From: Bacilli bacterium
GTDB lineage: Bacteria; Bacillota_I; Bacilli_A; ML615J-28; CAG-698
DNA length: 6,381 nucleotides
Assembly: GCA_028693885.1 (NCBI GenBank)
Contig: JAQUUM010000078.1
Span: 1 to 6,381, forward strand
Direction of reading: 5' to 3'
Shown one piece after another: positions 5,668 through 6,381 of the stretch (position 1 is the stretch's first letter; the number at the start of each line of letters is the position of its first letter). The position numbers and the translations under genes are program-made. Under the pieces are notes generated by a model, which was not told where the DNA came from, did not search any database, and saw only the letters and a list, made by a program, of their open reading frames with translations.

Positions 5668-6099
5668 TTAAAATCCTTTCTTAAATTTATTTGAATCTAA
5701 ATATCCCTGCAAAATAATGGATGCAGCTAATTTATCAACATTCTTTTTTCTTTTTTGTCTACTCATATCAGCGCTTAACATTGTTCTATTAGCAATCACT
5801 GATGTTAATCTCTCATCTATTAGAAAAACTTTTAACCCAGTTTCTTTTTCAAGAATTTCTTTAAACTCTGAAATATAATCACATTGAAATCCAGTAGACC
5901 CATCCATATTTTTAGGAAACCCTAAGACTATTTCAATTATTCCGTGTTCTTTAATCAAATCTTTTACAAATTCTAAAGCTTGATTTAGGTTTTTTTCTTC
6001 AATCCTGTAAGTTCCAATTGGGTTAGCAATAATTCCTAATGCATCACTAATAGCAACTCCTAAAGTTTTAGTACCTAAGTCTAATCCTATGATTTTCAT
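5668..6099 (-). CDS. ruvX: RuvX/YqgF family Holliday-junction resolvase-like nuclease
   Basis: The product has 143 residues, full length for the family. RuvX (YqgF, B. subtilis YrrK) has an RNase H-like fold. Members are described as a putative Holliday-junction resolvase and as a nuclease in 16S rRNA 5'-end maturation. The signature residues are present: GLDLGTKTLGVAISD (5-19, Asp7), VLGFPKNMDGSTG (58-70), IDERLTS (94-100, Glu96) and NVDKLAASIILQGYLD (120-135, Asp122). Asp7, Glu96 and Asp122 fit the metal-binding acidic triad. GAGGAG lies 5 nt before the ATG, and the start overlaps the alaS stop as ATGA, so translation is coupled to alaS. Its role alongside alaS is conserved by synteny, though the biochemical link is unclear. 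Confidence 0.95.
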   Translation of the reverse strand: MKIIGLDLGTKTLGVAISDALGIIANPIGTYRIEEKNLNQALEFVKDLIKEHGIIEIVLGFPKNMDGSTGFQCDYISEFKEILEKETGLKVFLIDERLTSVIANRTMLSADMSRQKRKKNVDKLAASIILQGYLDSNKFKKGF

Positions 6100-6381
6100 A
6101 TTTTCTCCTCAATTTCAGTATACACTTCTTCAAAAGCTTTTCCTACAAATTCTAAATTTTTACCGCCTGCTTGAGCGAAATCTGGTCTTCCACCACCATT
6201 TCCACCACAAATAATAGCAGCCTTTTTTACAAGAAATCCAGCATTTAAGGATGAAATTTTATTTTTACACAAAAAAACGATCTTATCTTCAATTATGTTT
6301 CCAACAAAAACTATGCTTTCTTTTAAATAATCGCTGATTCTATCAATTAAATCTTTTAATACATCAATATTAACATCTTTT
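6096..6381 (-). CDS. alaS: Alanyl-tRNA synthetase, C-terminal end (5' part outside window)
   Basis: Reading from the window edge, the codons from 6380 down to a TGA at 6098-6096 give 94 residues of the C-terminal DHHA1/C-Ala domain. The diagnostic motif is present: IICGGNGGGRPDFAQAGGKN, closely matching the CGGxGGGRPxxAQAGG block of AlaRS. It is preceded by a segment rich in Ile and Asp and followed by a helix ending TEIEEKI. AlaRS charges tRNA-Ala; this region binds the tRNA elbow and links to the editing domain, while the catalytic core lies off the window. The stop overlaps the ruvX ATG (ATGA). No ireB/yrzL-type gene lies between alaS and ruvX, unlike Bacillus. Confidence 0.95.
   Translation of the reverse strand, partial: KDVNIDVLKDLIDRISDYLKESIVFVGNIIEDKIVFLCKNKISSLNAGFLVKKAAIICGGNGGGRPDFAQAGGKNLEFVGKAFEEVYTEIEEKI

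Noticed and set aside
1..6381. CRISPR array, tRNA or rRNA gene, insertion sequence or riboswitch
   Set aside because: No regularly spaced repeats, cloverleaf-like stretches, transposase motifs or terminal inverted repeats were seen; every gap between genes is about 110 bp or less and is accounted for by promoters or terminators.

Overview
The window comes from a very AT-rich, low-GC Gram-positive-type bacterium (Bacillota, or a Bacilli relative close to the Mollicutes). This rests on poly-A/T-rich reading frames, purine-rich Shine-Dalgarno sites, a TmcAL/YlbM gene, and the block alaS-ruvX-DUF1292, which has the same order in Bacillus. Tryptophan is encoded by TGG, and TGA ends alaS and tmcAL, so the standard bacterial code is used rather than the Mycoplasma code. 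No species can be named from this sequence.

Layout. (1) Positions 1-418 (+) hold the 3' end of a gene for a protein with an Asn/Pro/Gln/Tyr-rich linker and two C-terminal zinc ribbons. (2) Positions 445-3039 (-) hold a compact four-gene operon: radical SAM/SPASM enzyme, HprK/PEPCK-fold kinase, PqqD-like peptide-binding protein, and a small S26-type serine peptidase. The genes overlap or abut, share one good promoter at 3048-3076 and end at a bidirectional hairpin at 417-446. (3) Divergent from it, positions 3148-5314 (+) hold tmcAL (tRNA-Met cytidine acetate ligase) and, overlapping it by 11 nt, an Mrp/ApbC/SalA-type P-loop ATPase. A bidirectional terminator follows at 5321-5362. (4) Positions 5373-6381 (-) hold the end of a housekeeping operon: alaS (C-terminal part only), ruvX and a DUF1292 gene.

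The item of most interest is the four-gene operon. A SPASM radical SAM enzyme, a PqqD-type leader-binding (RRE) protein, a HprK-like kinase and a signal-peptidase-like protease together look like a ribosomally made, post-translationally modified peptide (RiPP) pathway: bind leader, modify core by radical chemistry, possibly phosphorylate, then cleave. No precursor peptide gene is visible in or beside the operon, and neither is a transporter. The substrate must therefore be encoded elsewhere, or be a protein already known in the cell. That functional reading is inference from family membership and gene order. The remaining genes are ordinary housekeeping genes with a few oddities: Mrp lacks the CxxC metal-binding pair, and the small ireB/yrzL gene usual between alaS and ruvX is absent.
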